64,000 nucleotides of DNA from Ianthella basta (GCA_964019415.1 OZ025870.1:9149415-9213414), one strand, 5' to 3'; positions 42,585-55,052 are shown, counted from the first letter of the stretch. Numbers and translations: made by a program. The notes: generated by a model not told the origin, from the letters alone.

Positions 42585-44200
42585 ACTACACGGCCTCCAT
42601 TGCAACCCACACGGTCTCAAGAGCTAGCCATAGGGCCTCCAGTGTTGCCCATTGAGCTTCCAGTACTATGTACCCATAGAGACTCCAGTGCATACCCATA
42701 TGGCCACCAGTGCTACCAATAGAGCACAGTGCTATCGATTGGGCCTAGCTCCAGTGCAACCCATAGGGCCTCCAGTATACACATACGGCCTCCAGTGCTA
42801 GCCAGAGGGCCTCCAGTGCCACTCATATATGGCATCCAGTGCATATCTATTGGGCATCCAGTGCTAGCAATAGGGACTACAGTGCCACTCATATGCCATC
42901 CAAGGCTAGCAATAGGGACTACAGTACAAACCCATATGGTCTCCATTGTATACCCAAAGGCCTCCAGTGCTACCCATAGGGCATCCAGCTGCCTAAAGAG
43001 CCCCGTGTAGGCCCTTTGACTAGCACTGTGCCCTATATGGGTAGCACAAGTGGCCGTACTGGAATGCACTGTACTCCCTATGGGTAGCATTGGAGGCCCA
43101 ATGGATATGCACTTGTCCTATGGCTAGCACTAGAGTCCCTACGGGTAGTACTGAAGGCCCAATAGGTGTGTTTTGCAATGGGGGCCCTGTGGCCATGTGT
43201 GGCACTGCAGGAACTATGGGTTGTACTGGAGGCCCAATGGCCCCCAGTACTACCCATAGGGCCTTAGTCCTACCAATACAGATTGCAGTACTATAATACC
43301 ATTCAGCCTCCAGCCCATACCCATAGGGCCTCCAGTGCTATATAGCCATAGGCCTCCAGTGCAAACCCATGGGGCCTCCAGTGCATACCTATAGTGATTC
43401 CAGTGCATACCCATAGGGCCTCCAAAGGATAGGGCCTCCAATGCTACCCACAGCACTGGAGGCCTATGTGTATGCACTGAAAGCCCCATGGGTAGCACTG
43501 GAGGCACTATGGGTTGCACTGGAGGCCCTGTGGGTATGAACCGGAGGCTCTTTGGTTCATACCCACAGGGCCTCCAGTGCAACCCACAGTGCCTCCAGTG
43601 CTACCCATGGGGACTCCAGTGCTACCCATGGGGCCTCCAGTGCTGCCGATACAGCCTCCAGTGCATAACCATAGAGCCTACAGTGCAACGCATAGGGTCT
43701 CCAGTTCATATACCCATAGGGCCTCCAGTGCTACCTTTATGTCCAGGTACTCAAGTGCTACCCATGGGGCCTTCAGTGCATACACATAGGACTTCCAGTG
43801 CTAATTATTGGGCCTGCTGTGCATACCCACAGGGCCTCCAGTGCTGCCAATAGGGCCTCCAGTGCTACCCATAGGGTTTCCAGTGCATATCCCTAGGGCC
43901 TCCAGCTAACCATAGGGACACTAGTGCATACCCCTAAGGCCTCCACTGCTACTCATAGCGCGCATACACATAGGGCCTCCAGAGCTGCCAAAAGGGCCTA
44001 CAGTGAATACCGATAGGGACTCCAGTGCAAAACATAGGGCCTCCAGTGCTACCCATGGGCTGCCAGTACCATGGGGCCTCCAATGCATTCCCATTGGGCC
44101 TCCAGTGCTGCCAAGAGGGCCTCCAGTGTATACCCATAGTGACACCTGTGCATATCCATTGGGCTCCAGTACAACCCATATGGCCTCCAGTGTCCTCTTC
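42585..44200. repeat. Minisatellite array at the U1/U2 junction
   Basis: About 1.6 kb. GGCCTCCAGTGC orientation at 42590-43010, opposite orientation at about 43030-43245, then back again to 44200. Contains the TAGTCCTACCAATACAGATT block that marks the unit start. Confidence 0.9.
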
Positions 44201-44291
44201 AACCTGAATGGCTGAAAGCCTTTCTTGGAAGTTCCGGACTCCCTTTCTTCCTTTGCCGCATCATCAAGAGTCTGCACAAGCCTCTCAAGTT
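44195..44291 (-). pseudogene. Exon-like piece running into the minisatellite (U2 copy)
   Basis: The open version: ELERLVQTLDDAAKEERESG, then TSKKGFQPFRLKRTLEA, after a TTTCCTTCTATAG acceptor, continuing without a stop into minisatellite-encoded residues (IWVVLEP). Product unknown. Confidence 0.4.
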
Positions 44292-45181
44292 CTATAGAAG
44301 GAAACAAACATACGTATATATGTATAATACAGCTATATAATTTATATGAAGGGTAACAAGCTTGACTGCATATTATATAGAATATGTAACGGATTGATGG
44401 GATTGACATGATTTGATCATCATGATTTGCTTACTTATGTAACATATAATACAATATGACATGTGTTTGACATGATAGTGCTTGCACTGTGCTGTATACA
44501 CTGCAGAAGACGCCGTATCCAACGTATAACGCTTCGTATACGGCCTGTGTATACGTATTATATATACATTCTAAGCATATCCAAAGCTAAGGAATGTATC
44601 CATTGGAATGAATATCATAGATTGTGATGGACACATGATCGTACTATGAAGCTTGATCATAATATTGTCTTACCTGTTGTTGTGTGATTAGCTGGGTATG
44701 TTGTGGTTTGTGTATGTGTACTGTATCCGTTAGTTATTGATTATGCTGACCTGTATTATTGATTATGCATGGGATGGTTTTTTGGTGCAGCTGTACTTTT
44801 GATTTGGTGGTTGTTGGAGGATATAGAGTTTGTCAGTGAGTTGTATCTCTTGTTGTTGGCCGCAGTGTGTGCCTAATTATTGTTCCAGTCCTGTCCAGTG
44901 TTCGAACGTCTCTCCGTACGGCGGAGTCTCCCGTATAACATTCAAACGCTTTATCACATAGATATGATAGGTCCTTAGACAATCTCACGCATCCCCCAGT
45001 GATGCAGAAGCCAGGGCCACACCCTTAATGCACTGTCCAGCTCTCGAGTTTGGGGGGGAGTGGTAATCATGGTTCGTGACCACTTAGCTAAGCAAGACAT
45101 GAAATCCCACAAAAAATATAATTGCATACCTGTAGTTGCCTGTTTACATTGCATGAGTGGTGACATGGTAGGGGACACTCA

Positions 45182-45544
45182 TTGATTAGGTGGCCCCGGC
45201 TGCCTGACCATAACAAGGTTGTGGGTTTGCCTGCTTCTAAAGCAGTATTTTTCGGCGGTCGGCCATTTTGTTTACAAATTACGGAGAGTATCCAATGTTA
45301 TACAATAGATGACTACGGAATTCGGTCATGTTTCAGTGGCTTGCACTATTCTTGGGCAGATCCACAGGAGACGCTTAATAGGCCGAGTTTTACTCTTCTC
45401 CCAAATTCTAGATCTACAGGAATTGGGCTGTCTTTTGATACCGGTCACGCCACGAGTCGCGCTTCCGTCCGAGCTACGAAAATCCGGCAAGTTTGGGTAT
45501 TTAAATACCCACAGAAGGGTAGGAGGGTTAACAACCAGATTTAA
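45182..45544 (+). CDS. Hypothetical 120-codon ORF (U2 copy)
   Basis: Same ORF as 32286-32648, with few substitutions; no family recognised. Confidence 0.25.
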   Translation: MIRWPRLPDHNKVVGLPASKAVFFGGRPFCLQITESIQCYTIDDYGIRSCFSGLHYSWADPQETLNRPSFTLLPNSRSTGIGLSFDTGHATSRASVRATKIRQVWVFKYPQKGRRVNNQI

Positions 45545-47853
45545 CAACCGCAAGAAAGCACATGGCCATCATGTGATCACGTGAGACTAGACCCCACGAT
45601 GACCCCAGTATCACGTGCGACGTTGAAAAGATCTGCGCGCGCATGGGCAGTTAATCTCGCTCCCTTGCGAGTGTGGGAGTTGCGATGGAGATTGTGAGTG
45701 CCTTCGACCATAGACGTTTGGCCGTTGAGAATAGTGACCTATACGGATCCCCTGCCAGTAAGTTGTACTGCTTCCTAGGTTACAGTTAGGTTCTTGTCTA
45801 CCTGTAGCTATCCGTACTTGACTGTACTTTTGTGGGCGAGCGTGTCTGCATGTGCACGTGTATGTCTGTGTGGTAAGTAGTGCGCATGAGGTTTTTAAGT
45901 CGAAATACTTGTTCTCTTTCTTCTAGAAGATGATAGAACCGTTGGCAGTGCGTCTCATGAGAGTAACTGGGAAATTTCTTCAAGTATTGTTGAGTACCCA
46001 TTCAAGAAAGGAGACATTGAATCTTATTCCATGTCTGTAACTCAATACACTCAAACAGGTCTGTGGATGATGGAGGGTGTCACTTTGCCGCGAGAGCAAA
46101 ACAGAATAACCGATGAAGAGATGCCAATACAGTGGATCTATAGCATTGCACGTTCGCAAGGAGTGAACTGCGCTCATTACAATCTCATCTGTGATACCTA
46201 TGCTCCAGGTTTTGACCCCTTGAATGACTGGCTTGAGAATAAGAGAATGAAACCAGCCGGGTGTTTGTTGTACATAAACATTCCAAATGATGGGAACCGT
46301 CTTCCAGCACTTTGGACAGAGACTGAGTCACATAATGACATTTGTAGCAGCGTTAACAAGACAGCATGTGGGGTAATTACGCAATTGCGTTGTTTACGAT
46401 GCTATTCAGACCAAATAGTGAAGTGCCAAGGTTTCATGTTCCCTACCTCAAAGCAAGCTAGAGTGGTTGTAATGGTCACTGTGACATGGCACAAACTTGC
46501 CTTGAAGGTTGAGCTAAATTATCTTGAACTTCACAATGTGAAAGAACATGTGATTGGCGCTGTGAAACTAATGGACCAGAACTGTGCATTGCTGTATGGT
46601 ACAGAGAGAGGCAATTATTTTATTCGCCTCTCTCCAAGAGATCTAGATCTATTAGTGAGTGATGCAGAGGACCGACAATCTGCAGAACAAATCTACAGCA
46701 AACATAATATTCTTGTTGGAACCGCGAACTATGTGTACAAGATTGTGCCCAATTATTCCGATTATGAGACGCTATCGACATTTTATTTGCTGCAAAAATA
46801 AGGAAAGACTGCCAACCGTGAGTCTGTGGTGTTATAGTAGTGCATGTGGTCATGTACATATATATGGGTAAACAGGGTTAGGGTATAATTGGATAAGTAA
46901 TAGTTAAATGACGACTGAGAGGTGTCTGCGGGAGAGCACGAGGGCATGAAGCGCACAAGTACCAAGTGGTCTAAATCCTCGCAGACACCCATTGGTTGGC
47001 ATTTAAGTATTATAGATGCCAACTGATTAGGTAGCAAATCGACTTAGCTGCTCCTCCTTAGTAGCAATTTTGTTTGAAAGAACGGCTTTGAACACATTGG
47101 AGCCTTCCAGTAAGTAGTTATCAGCATATGTGAGAGTCGCCAGTAGAAATCGAAGATTAGCACATTTTACTGAAAATGACTTTTCGCTATCAAGTTATAC
47201 CTGTACCCCTTCTGCATCATTTTGCGAAGTTAGGGAACTGAACGTGCTTCCGCAACTGAGAAAATGAGAAGTAAACAATTGACCTAAAAGTTAAAGTGCG
47301 AGCAGTATACCGAATTTCGCATAACAGCCCAGTATACTACGAGGCACATGGTATAAATGGCAGCCAAGCAGAATTAGCAGGGAGAATAGCACATTTACAC
47401 CGCTTTCTTGGCTTAGTCGTTTATCTCTCTCTCTTCTGGGACCACCTGAGAGTGAACGATTGACGAAAACATCTCAGATGAGTGCTGGGCAGGGGCTGGG
47501 GGTCTTATTAACCTGTAGTACGCCTTATTTAGACTTGACTGGCAGGACTGCGTCCAATTGGCTAATGATAGATGCATACAATTTCTGTTAGGAGCACATT
47601 ACAATGCCTGCTGTATGCTTCACAAATACTGTATAGATCATTTCTATCTTGGAGTGCTGGAGTCAAAAAATGAATGGTTCAAGTCGCTTTTTCTTTGTCA
47701 TCTCTTTTTTCTTGTTTTCACCCGCTAGAGATGGGAGCTGAGTAGCAAATTTTGGCGTGATGTATGGTGACCGGCGGGATTGCGCAATGAAGCGGTGGCA
47801 CATCTGTTCGATATGTAACACTTTCTCTTTCGACAAAGGGCGCACATCGTAAC

Positions 47854-48183
47854 TGTGATGTAGTCGATCACACCTGGCAGGCACACGATCATCAGGAACG
47901 CTTCACTGGTCACCGAACAGCAACTCAATTAACAGGCAAGGTACAACTCAGGCTGCAGAGACTACCACACATGGTACAACACTGCTCATGCTCACAAAAA
48001 ACACATGGAGATAAGGTGATACAAAGGTCTGTGGTAAGCTGTGTCTAACAATAGTAACTCTTATCTTATCTAGTAATACTGGAATGATAAACATAAGGAT
48101 AAACATAGCCCTACAATACATGTGACCAAAACCACAGTGTAATCATATAGGATAAACATAGTAATACAGTCACATACACTACA
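47854..48183 (-). mobile_element. Solo LTR (U2 copy)
   Basis: Same LTR and same GTTAC duplication (plus-strand GTAAC at 47849-47853 and 48184-48188). Confidence 0.85.
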
Positions 48184-48373
48184 GTAACTAACAGCAGCTA
48201 CGTCTGTGCTAGATGTGTGTGTCTTGCGCAAGGGGGCACTCTGAGTGTGAGGATTGTAGCACCTTTTGCCAGCATGAAAGAGAACCTTGCTACCCTCCCC
48301 TTGGACTATAAGGAACTTGCGGAGCTTCCGAACGCCTGGTAGATCCGTGTAGCATTCATCCAAGTACTTTCTC

Positions 48374-51185
48374 CAGTGCTGAAAATAACGGTCGGTCATC
48401 GGTCAATTTCCGCGCAAAAATCCATTGGTGCGGACATTTCAGGCAATGGTCGGACATTTTGACCGAACACAAAATGGCCGACTGTTAATCTGTAACGGAG
48501 GAACAAAGTGTAAAACGTTTCGCAGACGGTTTACCCATTGTTCCTTTGTTTGCGCCTGAATCGAGTATCAGCGGTAAGATGAAGAGGGGCCCTGGCAAAG
48601 CGACCGAGAGTGAACCTGCACAGAAGCGAGCTGTCACCTACGAAACCTTCAAGAAGTGGCGCACGGAATTGGATCGCGAGTATCAAACCGTGTCATGGCT
48701 CGACTGCGACACAGTTTCAGAAGGCGGGAAGAAAGCTGTCAAGCGACTGAGGTGCTCCGTCTGCAGTAAGTTTAAGGCGAGCATCAGGGGCGGACGCAAT
48801 TTCAGCGAACGATGGATCGTCGGTGCCGATTCAGTTCGCGCGAGCAACGTCAAAGACCATGCTCAGTCGGACCAGCACGCGCACGCAATGCTGCTGCTAA
48901 AAAAGGAGCAAGGAAGAGCTGCAGGCTTGGGGGTCGCTTCATATGCCCCCATTGCGCAGGCATTGTCGAAGCTGCCTGCAGAAGAGAAAGGCAAACTCAG
49001 GAAGAAGTTTGACATTGCCTATTTTGTAGCTACAGAGAAGCTACCTTTCACAAAGTACCCTGGCATCTGTGAGTTGGAGGCCCGACATGGAGTGGATCTA
49101 GGCACTTCATACGTCAACAAGAGTGCTGGAAGGACATTTTGCCATTACATTGCTGAAGGACGCAAAGAGAATTTGGTGGAAACTCTCACAAAAGCAAAAT
49201 TCTTCTCTCTTATGATGGATGGAACTACTGACAAAGGCAATGTTGAGGATGAGCTTTTCCTTGTGTTGTGGTGTGATGTTAATGGTGCTGATGAAAAAGT
49301 TCACACCCGCATGAGCTACTTCACAGTGGACAGGCCACAGGACACTACTGCAGTAGGTCTTCTGAAAAGCCTGCAGAGTGGCCTAGGACGACTGGGAGTC
49401 ACAGCTATCAATGCTGATGAGTGCAAGAAGCTCATTGGCATTGGCACCGATGGAGCAGCTGTCAATATTTCAGCTCTGAAGGGAATGGTGGAGAAGAACA
49501 TCCCTTGGGTATATTGGATGTGGTGCCTAGCACATAGACTAGAATTGGCAGTCAAAGATGCTCTCCGAGGCACTGCATTTGATTTAATAGATGAAATGCT
49601 GCTCCGCCTCTATTACATCTATGACAAGTCCCCGAGAAAGTCTCGTGAATTGGAAGACATCATTGCTGATCTGCGAGGCTGCCTTTCGTTTGATGATGCT
49701 GGTGTGAGACCACTGCGGGCAAGTGGTACAAGATGGGTAACACACAAGGTCGAAGCCATGAAGCGTGTGCTCTCCAAGTTTGGGGCATACACAAGCCATC
49801 TTGCAGCTCTGTCGGAAGACACAACAATAAGGGACAGAGCTAAACTGAAAGGATTCTACACAAAATGGACAGATGCTAAGTATCTTTTGGGCTGTGCACT
49901 GTTCGTTGATGTCCTCACACCTTGTGCTATTTTATCCAAGGTAATGCAAAGCGATGATTTGGATGTACTGGGTGCTTTCATGAGCATGCTGAGGACCGTG
50001 AAAGAGGTTGGCAAGCTTGCAGACAAGCCCCTGGATGATTGGCCCACATACTCGATGACAATCAAGAAGCTTGCTGAAACAGAAGAAGAAACGACTTATC
50101 AGCATCAAACACTGAAAAGATTTCAGGGAGCAAAGAGCTACTATGAGTTGCACTGTCATGAGTATTGTGCTGCAGTCACTGACTGCCTCAAGTCACGACT
50201 GGAGTGGTCAGATCTGCAAATAATCAGAGATGTCATCTTCGTTTTGGCAACTCATGGTTGGCAGAAGATATTTGATGAGGAGGAAACATCACAGTCAGAA
50301 GGCACTGGTGATACAGATGTACTGGAGCCTTTGGAGAGGTTGGGCAAGAGGTTCGAAGCACCCCTTGTAGCTGCTGGGGCAGACCTCAGTCAACTCCGAC
50401 AACAGTTTCTTGAGATGCTGCAATACGCCATCAATTTTATTTCCCTGGCTACACTCGATTACCAGACAGTCTGGTGGAGGTTGTTTCATGCCCCTAATGC
50501 TGGTGAGTGGAACAGTCCCTTAGTGCTGGCACAGCTACTCTTTTCCCTACCTGTCAGCAATGGGAAACTGGAGAGGTGTTTCTCAACACTAAAAGTGATC
50601 AAGAGTGAGAAGAGATCGTCTCTCAGCAATGAGTCCCTGGATGACCTGCTGACCCTTAATGTAGATGCGATTCCCCTCAAGATGTTCAATCCAGACGCAA
50701 GCATTGAGCTTTGGTGGAAGGAAAAAGTTAGGCGTCCCAACCAGCAACCAAGGAAGGTGTATGAAAAGAAGGCCGGCCAAAGCAGCACTATGGTAGACCT
50801 CACAGGAGGAGATGATATGGAACAAGTCGATCCACAGCTCACTTTGGATGACTGGGATCAGTGGATAAACCCGTGCGATGATGATGATGATGACCCTATT
50901 GTGCTGCAGTAACCATAGATTTATGTTTTCTTTATTCATTTACCATTAGCATCAAAGGAATGTGAAATTATTTTAACTACTGCAAAAATTGTATCACTGT
51001 ATTGCTGTATCTTGTCACTTGCTCATGTTTACTTGACAGACTTATATGCAGATTACTATTAAAGAGTGCTCACATTCATAAATTATTGAAATATAATGTC
51101 CGACCATAATATCTGAGTGTCCGACCATAACTGAGTTTGCTTGGACATATGTCCTAGCATAACCAAATAGTTATTTTCAGCACTG
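48374..51185 (+). mobile_element. hAT transposon, 2,812 bp, U2 only
   Basis: Terminal inverted repeats CAGTGCTGAAAATAAC and GTTATTTTCAGCACTG. Flanked by TTTCTC on both sides (48368-48373 and 51186-51191); the empty site in U1 and U3 reads ACTTTCTCCATGG. hAT elements normally duplicate 8 bp, so 6 bp is odd. Subterminal motifs GGTCGGACAT (left) and ATGTCCGACC, GTCCGACC (right) are inverted and may be transposase binding sites. It encodes one long ORF. Confidence 0.9.
48579..50912 (+). CDS. hAT-family transposase, full-length and open
   Basis: 777 codons from the ATG at 48579 (MKRGPGKATESEPAQKR). N-terminal zinc-finger-like block LRCSVCSKFKASI...VKDHAQSDQHAHAM (C-C-H-H). Catalytic core: FFSLMMDGTTDKGNVEDELF (first Asp), IGTDGAAVN (second Asp), WCLAHRLELAVKDAL (CxxH). 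C-terminal hAT dimerisation region FSLPVSNGKLERCFSTLKVI, with the Glu of LERCFS as likely third catalytic residue, then SSLSNESLDDLLTLN and an acidic tail (NPCDDDDDDP). It resembles the ZNF862/KIAA1586-like branch. No stop or frameshift seen, so the element may be recent and even active. An upstream in-frame TTG at 48546 is a less likely start. Confidence 0.92.
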   Translation: MKRGPGKATESEPAQKRAVTYETFKKWRTELDREYQTVSWLDCDTVSEGGKKAVKRLRCSVCSKFKASIRGGRNFSERWIVGADSVRASNVKDHAQSDQHAHAMLLLKKEQGRAAGLGVASYAPIAQALSKLPAEEKGKLRKKFDIAYFVATEKLPFTKYPGICELEARHGVDLGTSYVNKSAGRTFCHYIAEGRKENLVETLTKAKFFSLMMDGTTDKGNVEDELFLVLWCDVNGADEKVHTRMSYFTVDRPQDTTAVGLLKSLQSGLGRLGVTAINADECKKLIGIGTDGAAVNISALKGMVEKNIPWVYWMWCLAHRLELAVKDALRGTAFDLIDEMLLRLYYIYDKSPRKSRELEDIIADLRGCLSFDDAGVRPLRASGTRWVTHKVEAMKRVLSKFGAYTSHLAALSEDTTIRDRAKLKGFYTKWTDAKYLLGCALFVDVLTPCAILSKVMQSDDLDVLGAFMSMLRTVKEVGKLADKPLDDWPTYSMTIKKLAETEEETTYQHQTLKRFQGAKSYYELHCHEYCAAVTDCLKSRLEWSDLQIIRDVIFVLATHGWQKIFDEEETSQSEGTGDTDVLEPLERLGKRFEAPLVAAGADLSQLRQQFLEMLQYAINFISLATLDYQTVWWRLFHAPNAGEWNSPLVLAQLLFSLPVSNGKLERCFSTLKVIKSEKRSSLSNESLDDLLTLNVDAIPLKMFNPDASIELWWKEKVRRPNQQPRKVYEKKAGQSSTMVDLTGGDDMEQVDPQLTLDDWDQWINPCDDDDDDPIVLQ

Positions 51186-52310
51186 TTTCTCCATGGATGA
51201 ATGCTTTTCTCATTTGCAATGAAAGTGGTGCAGTGGTTGGCATAAATGCTTTTCAGTTCTTCAGCATTGAAAACATCAGCCACATTGTAAGACTTGGAGC
51301 AAGCCGCGAACAATCGATCTGGTGAAACCTTTGTGTGACCAGCAACAAGAAAACATGTGAATTGAGCTTATCAGGCCACGTTCCACAGCTTCTATGGCAC
51401 AGCCAAACAGGTAGTGATTTTTGTTGGTGTTGGTAGCGTTGTCGAGGAAGGTCATCACCCTCTTGAGCCATGGATGCTTGGACTTGATGTCTTCAATATA
51501 TGCCTGCAGCAGTGACACCGTATGGTCTGTGTTCTTGGGACCAAGCTGTTCACTGAAGAGTTGGACATGCCCGCTGTCATCACGCTGGTCCACAATGCCA
51601 AAGACGTCATGGGACTCCTTCATTAGGTAGTATGTGCTTGCAGGGTGTGGTGACCTACCCCAGTATGGAGTGAGCTTCGCCTGCTGGTAATCTGCACTCA
51701 GGACCAATGTGAAACTGACGATTGCTGTATGTGCCACCCTCGACAGCTTACTCCATTCTTCTTTGCACCTTGCCACCATTTTGTTGTAGAATTTTCGTGC
51801 GAGTTTCACATCAAGCAAGTGGTCCTGGTGCATCCCTTTGAGTGTTGCCAGTTCCTTCTCATGTGGCCGTAGTCTGTCCTCAGAGGAGTTTCCAGAATCC
51901 CTAATCTTCTTGATGGTAAATGCACACCTGCTGATATCAACACCCTTAGCTTTGCAAGTGTCGCAGTAATCCTCTTTATGAGGGCAGATGCTTACTCGTG
52001 GAAAGTGTTTCTCCAACAGCCTCTGGAATGTTGAAGCACCCATGGTCTTCCCTCCTGTTTCTTGTTGTGCACGGTTGAACTCTGCAACCACAGAGTGACG
52101 CAACTTGGCTGTGTAGTCATTCTCGGACTTTTTTGGTGGATCAATCCTGGTGAAGTGGCTGCTGAAGTACGACAACGCTCCATGGCTGTCATGGCTTCGA
52201 CCATTGGGGTGTGTGCAGTTCTTCACAAACAGTTTACATGTGAAACAGTTTTGCTATGCATCTTATATCAGAATTGATGTATAATTACCTCAATGAGTTG
52301 TTAAGGCCTG

Positions 52311-52635
52311 TTCACACTTGATGCGCATTCAATCCGTATTGGAATCCGCTTCGTTTCAATGCGCATCGAATGCGCATTGATCGCGTTCACATTGTACTTT
52401 TGAAATTTGCGCTGGTATTCGTAGTGCACGTGAAATATACGTTTCCTGGCGACGCAACAGGGTTCGAAGAAAATGGCGTACGTTGAGGCAATGATAGCGT
52501 TAGCACTTGTTTGTGGCTTAACTATGTTCGGTTGTGCATGAAACATCGCGCGAACAGGAGTAGAAGGGATATCGAACGAAGGAGAAGACAGCGAGCGAGG
52601 ATTAATCGCAATTTCAGTCACAGATGGCTTTAGCG
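52311..52635 (+). mobile_element. Harbinger-like 5' fragment (U2 copy)
   Basis: Same insertion and same junctions as in U1, so it predates the U1/U2 split. The small ORF of U1 is interrupted here by a 1-bp loss in CTTGTTTGTGG. Confidence 0.55.
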
Positions 52636-53009
52636 GCACTGCAGCTACTAATAAATATTGCGCTATTTGCCACCAAAATATATCTCTTCAGGCCTTCGGT
52701 CGAAGGAATATAGACGATTTTTGATCGGCGATCTTTGTCGGCCATTTTCTCGAAACTGCATATTGCGCTAATCTTCGATTTCTACTGGCGACTCTCACAT
52801 ATATCTCTATATATATTTTGGTAGAGCTCAAATCCTTTGTTCGCAAACTCCTCACGCAGTTTGCACAGAAGATGATTCGCCGCGCCTGCGAAGAGCCCCA
52901 CACGTTTTCCCTTCGTTACAGAAAAAGACGCCATGTTTTTTGGCCGTTTACGGTCTGCGTATACGGAATATCGGTTATGTAACGTTTCACTAGGCACCAT
53001 GCAACAGCG

Positions 53010-53240
53010 CTGCAGCTGACACTATCTATGGCACCAGACTGATGTAAATCAGATGCAATATGAGACTAAAATGCGGCAACATTTTAAACCTCTTCCTTCT
53101 GTGAAGCAACAGAGCTGCAGCCAACACTATCTGTGGCACCATTCTGATATACATCAGCTACAATATGAATCTACAATGCAGCAACATCATAGACCTCTTC
53201 CTTCTGTGAGCATGTTGCTGCTTTTGCATCAAGTCAATGA
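53010..53240. repeat. Two-copy tandem repeat of about 114 bp (U2 copy)
   Basis: As in U1. Confidence 0.6.
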
Positions 53241-53348
53241 TAGCTAACAATCCATCAGCAACATTTTGCACCTTCTATCCACCGTTGTATATCTGTGCGT
53301 GTGAGCACATCAAGTATTGGAGCTGAAATACACTCAGGTGAGCAACAT

Positions 53349-53486
53349 GTGTAGATGGTTTTGAACAGTACATGCATGGTGCTGTTCTAGGCCAAAGTGG
53401 GATATAGTAGCTCAATCAGTGACTTTTCATCACACTTTGACCTGGAACAGTACCATGCATGACCTGTCCAAAACCATCTTTAGACA
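53349..53486. repeat. Long hairpin repeat (U2 copy)
   Basis: Same foldback as in U0 and U1, with a few arm substitutions (for example GTGTAGATGGTTTTGAACAG). Confidence 0.7.
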
Positions 53487-55002
53487 TGGTGTTCCCCTGA
53501 GCATTCATAAGCTTCCAATTTACTTGATGTGCCCACATACACTGTTCTTCAGTTCCATTCTTTGACTACCAATTCTGCGGTTGTTTTCATGTCATATCTA
53601 TTGTCAGTGCATGCATGATTCCACTTATTTTGGGTGATTCTCTGTCCACATCATGCTACACACAGTATCGCCTGCAACATGCATGCATATAGTTATGATT
53701 GCGGCCTACCAGCTGGCATACCCAGGCATATTGATGTCAGTGTATTAGAAGTGGAATAAGTGCCAAGTTATCATCATCATGTAACCATTTATTGTGTAAG
53801 ACGTTAGTTTGTATAAATACACTCTGATGCTGAGTTTGTACACCAAGGAAGCTGAATGAGTGTTGATAGGATGACTTGACAGATAGAAGATTTATTTGAT
53901 TTCTCTTGCGAGTGGAGTAATTGTGGGATGGTGTCTTGACAAGAGTAGATTGGTAGGAAGGCCAGAGACTTAAGATATGGCGTTCCCCTGAGCAAACATA
54001 AGCTTCCATTTTTTCTTACTTGATGTGCCCACATACACTGTTCTTCACTTCCATTCTTAGACTGCCAATTTTGCAGTTGTTTCTATGTCATATCCATTGT
54101 CAGTGTGTGCATTGGTCCACTTATTCTGGGTGATTCTCTGTCCACATCATGCTGCACACAACATTGCCTTCAACATGCATGCATAGCTATGATTGCAGCC
54201 TACCAGCTGGCATACCCACACCGTCATAAGCCACACTGTCGTGGAGCAGCTATCGTGCAGCAGCCGTCGTGGAGGCGCCGGAGCAGGGAAACCCGCCGAA
54301 GGCGGTCTTTCCTGCTAGTTCTTGTATAAAATAACTGATTACACGTCACGCGCACTCTGCCCGCAACGTATGTCTACGGGATTTATTGTCACGCGCCAAA
54401 CAACTGAAATGCTTCTATGAGGCTTAGAATCATCATTTAGACGCATGTTACCATGGTAACGGGATCTATGATTGTTTTAGCAAGTTGCATACTATTCCCA
54501 ATGGTGCACATTTAATTTTGTTCTTAAATTTGTGCAGGACTGATTTTACCAGTGGATGTGCGCGACAGAGCACAAGGTGAAATATTTGTTTTTCATCGTC
54601 AGCCACATCAGCCAATGAACTTAGGCGAAGTTTCCCAATGCATGCAAAGCTTTGCGCAGACTACAGTGATAGCTATCAAGCAATTACATCAGCTTGGCTT
54701 TGCTCATAAAGACATCCGTCTGCCGAACATATGCTTCAATGCAGACTGTGAAGCTGTTTTGATTGATTTCGATAGAGCAGTCACGGAGAATCCAAGGTCA
54801 CTTAAAGAGGACTGGAAAGCTTTTTGCCATATGTTTTCTCGAATTACTATTTCTTTAGGGCAGGATTGGGACAATTTTGTCCCAAGCGTGGAATCGTTAA
54901 TAGCACAAGATGAACCCGAATTCAGAGTTCCGGAGGGTGTACAAGGTCAAGTCACAGTGAGAACTGTTCTTGAACGAAGACCAAGACCTAAATAGATTGG
55001 TC

Positions 55003-55052
<50 letters not shown>
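55003..55052. repeat. (CA)n microsatellite (U2)
   Basis: CA tract just after the kinase stop codon. Confidence 0.9.

Larger units (their letters stand above)
30348..43249 (+). repeat. Segmental duplication unit U1
   Basis: About 12.9 kb, repeated as U2 and U3 in the same direction and as U0 inverted. The boundary is set where the TAGTCCTACCAATACAGATT block recurs. Order: minisatellite, exon-like piece, 120-codon ORF, nuclease/kinase gene with nested transposon, hairpin repeats, phosphorylase kinase exons, Myc-like exon, hairpin MITE, minisatellite. A 360-bp insertion at about 32800-33130, with a repeat of the CTCGCTCCCTTGCGAGTGT block, is absent from U2 and U3. Confidence 0.9.
47663..52226 (-). 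pseudogene. DDE-like transposase, U2 copy, split by LTR and hAT
   Basis: The 5' part (52226-51276) is open for over 300 codons with ICPHKEDYCDTCKAKGVD, SADYQQAKLTPYWGR and FLDNATNTNKNHYLFG. The +1 frame change follows. The gene is then cut by the hAT element, resumes at about 48370 (KYLDECYTDLPGVRKLRKF), is cut by the LTR, and ends at 47663 (KKKRLEPFIF). Confidence 0.7.
47126..52802 (-). mobile_element. DDE-like transposon in the intron, U2 copy, with hAT nested inside
   Basis: Ends at 47126 and 52802 are the same inverted 39-bp repeats as in U1. Contains a solo LTR and an intact-looking hAT element in its transposase gene. Confidence 0.8.
45685..54995 (+). pseudogene. Nuclease/kinase-like gene, U2 copy (nonsense mutation at end of exon 2)
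   Basis: Exon 1 45685-45757, exon 2 from 45927, exon 3 54538-54995. In exon 2 the codon after LQK is TAA (46799-46801) where U1 has GAA, 18 bases before the GTGAGT donor. Exon 3 is open: ILPVDVRDRAQGEIFVFHRQ, then GFAHKDIRLPNICFN and AVLIDFDRAV. The intron is about 7.7 kb because of the nested hAT element. Confidence 0.7.
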
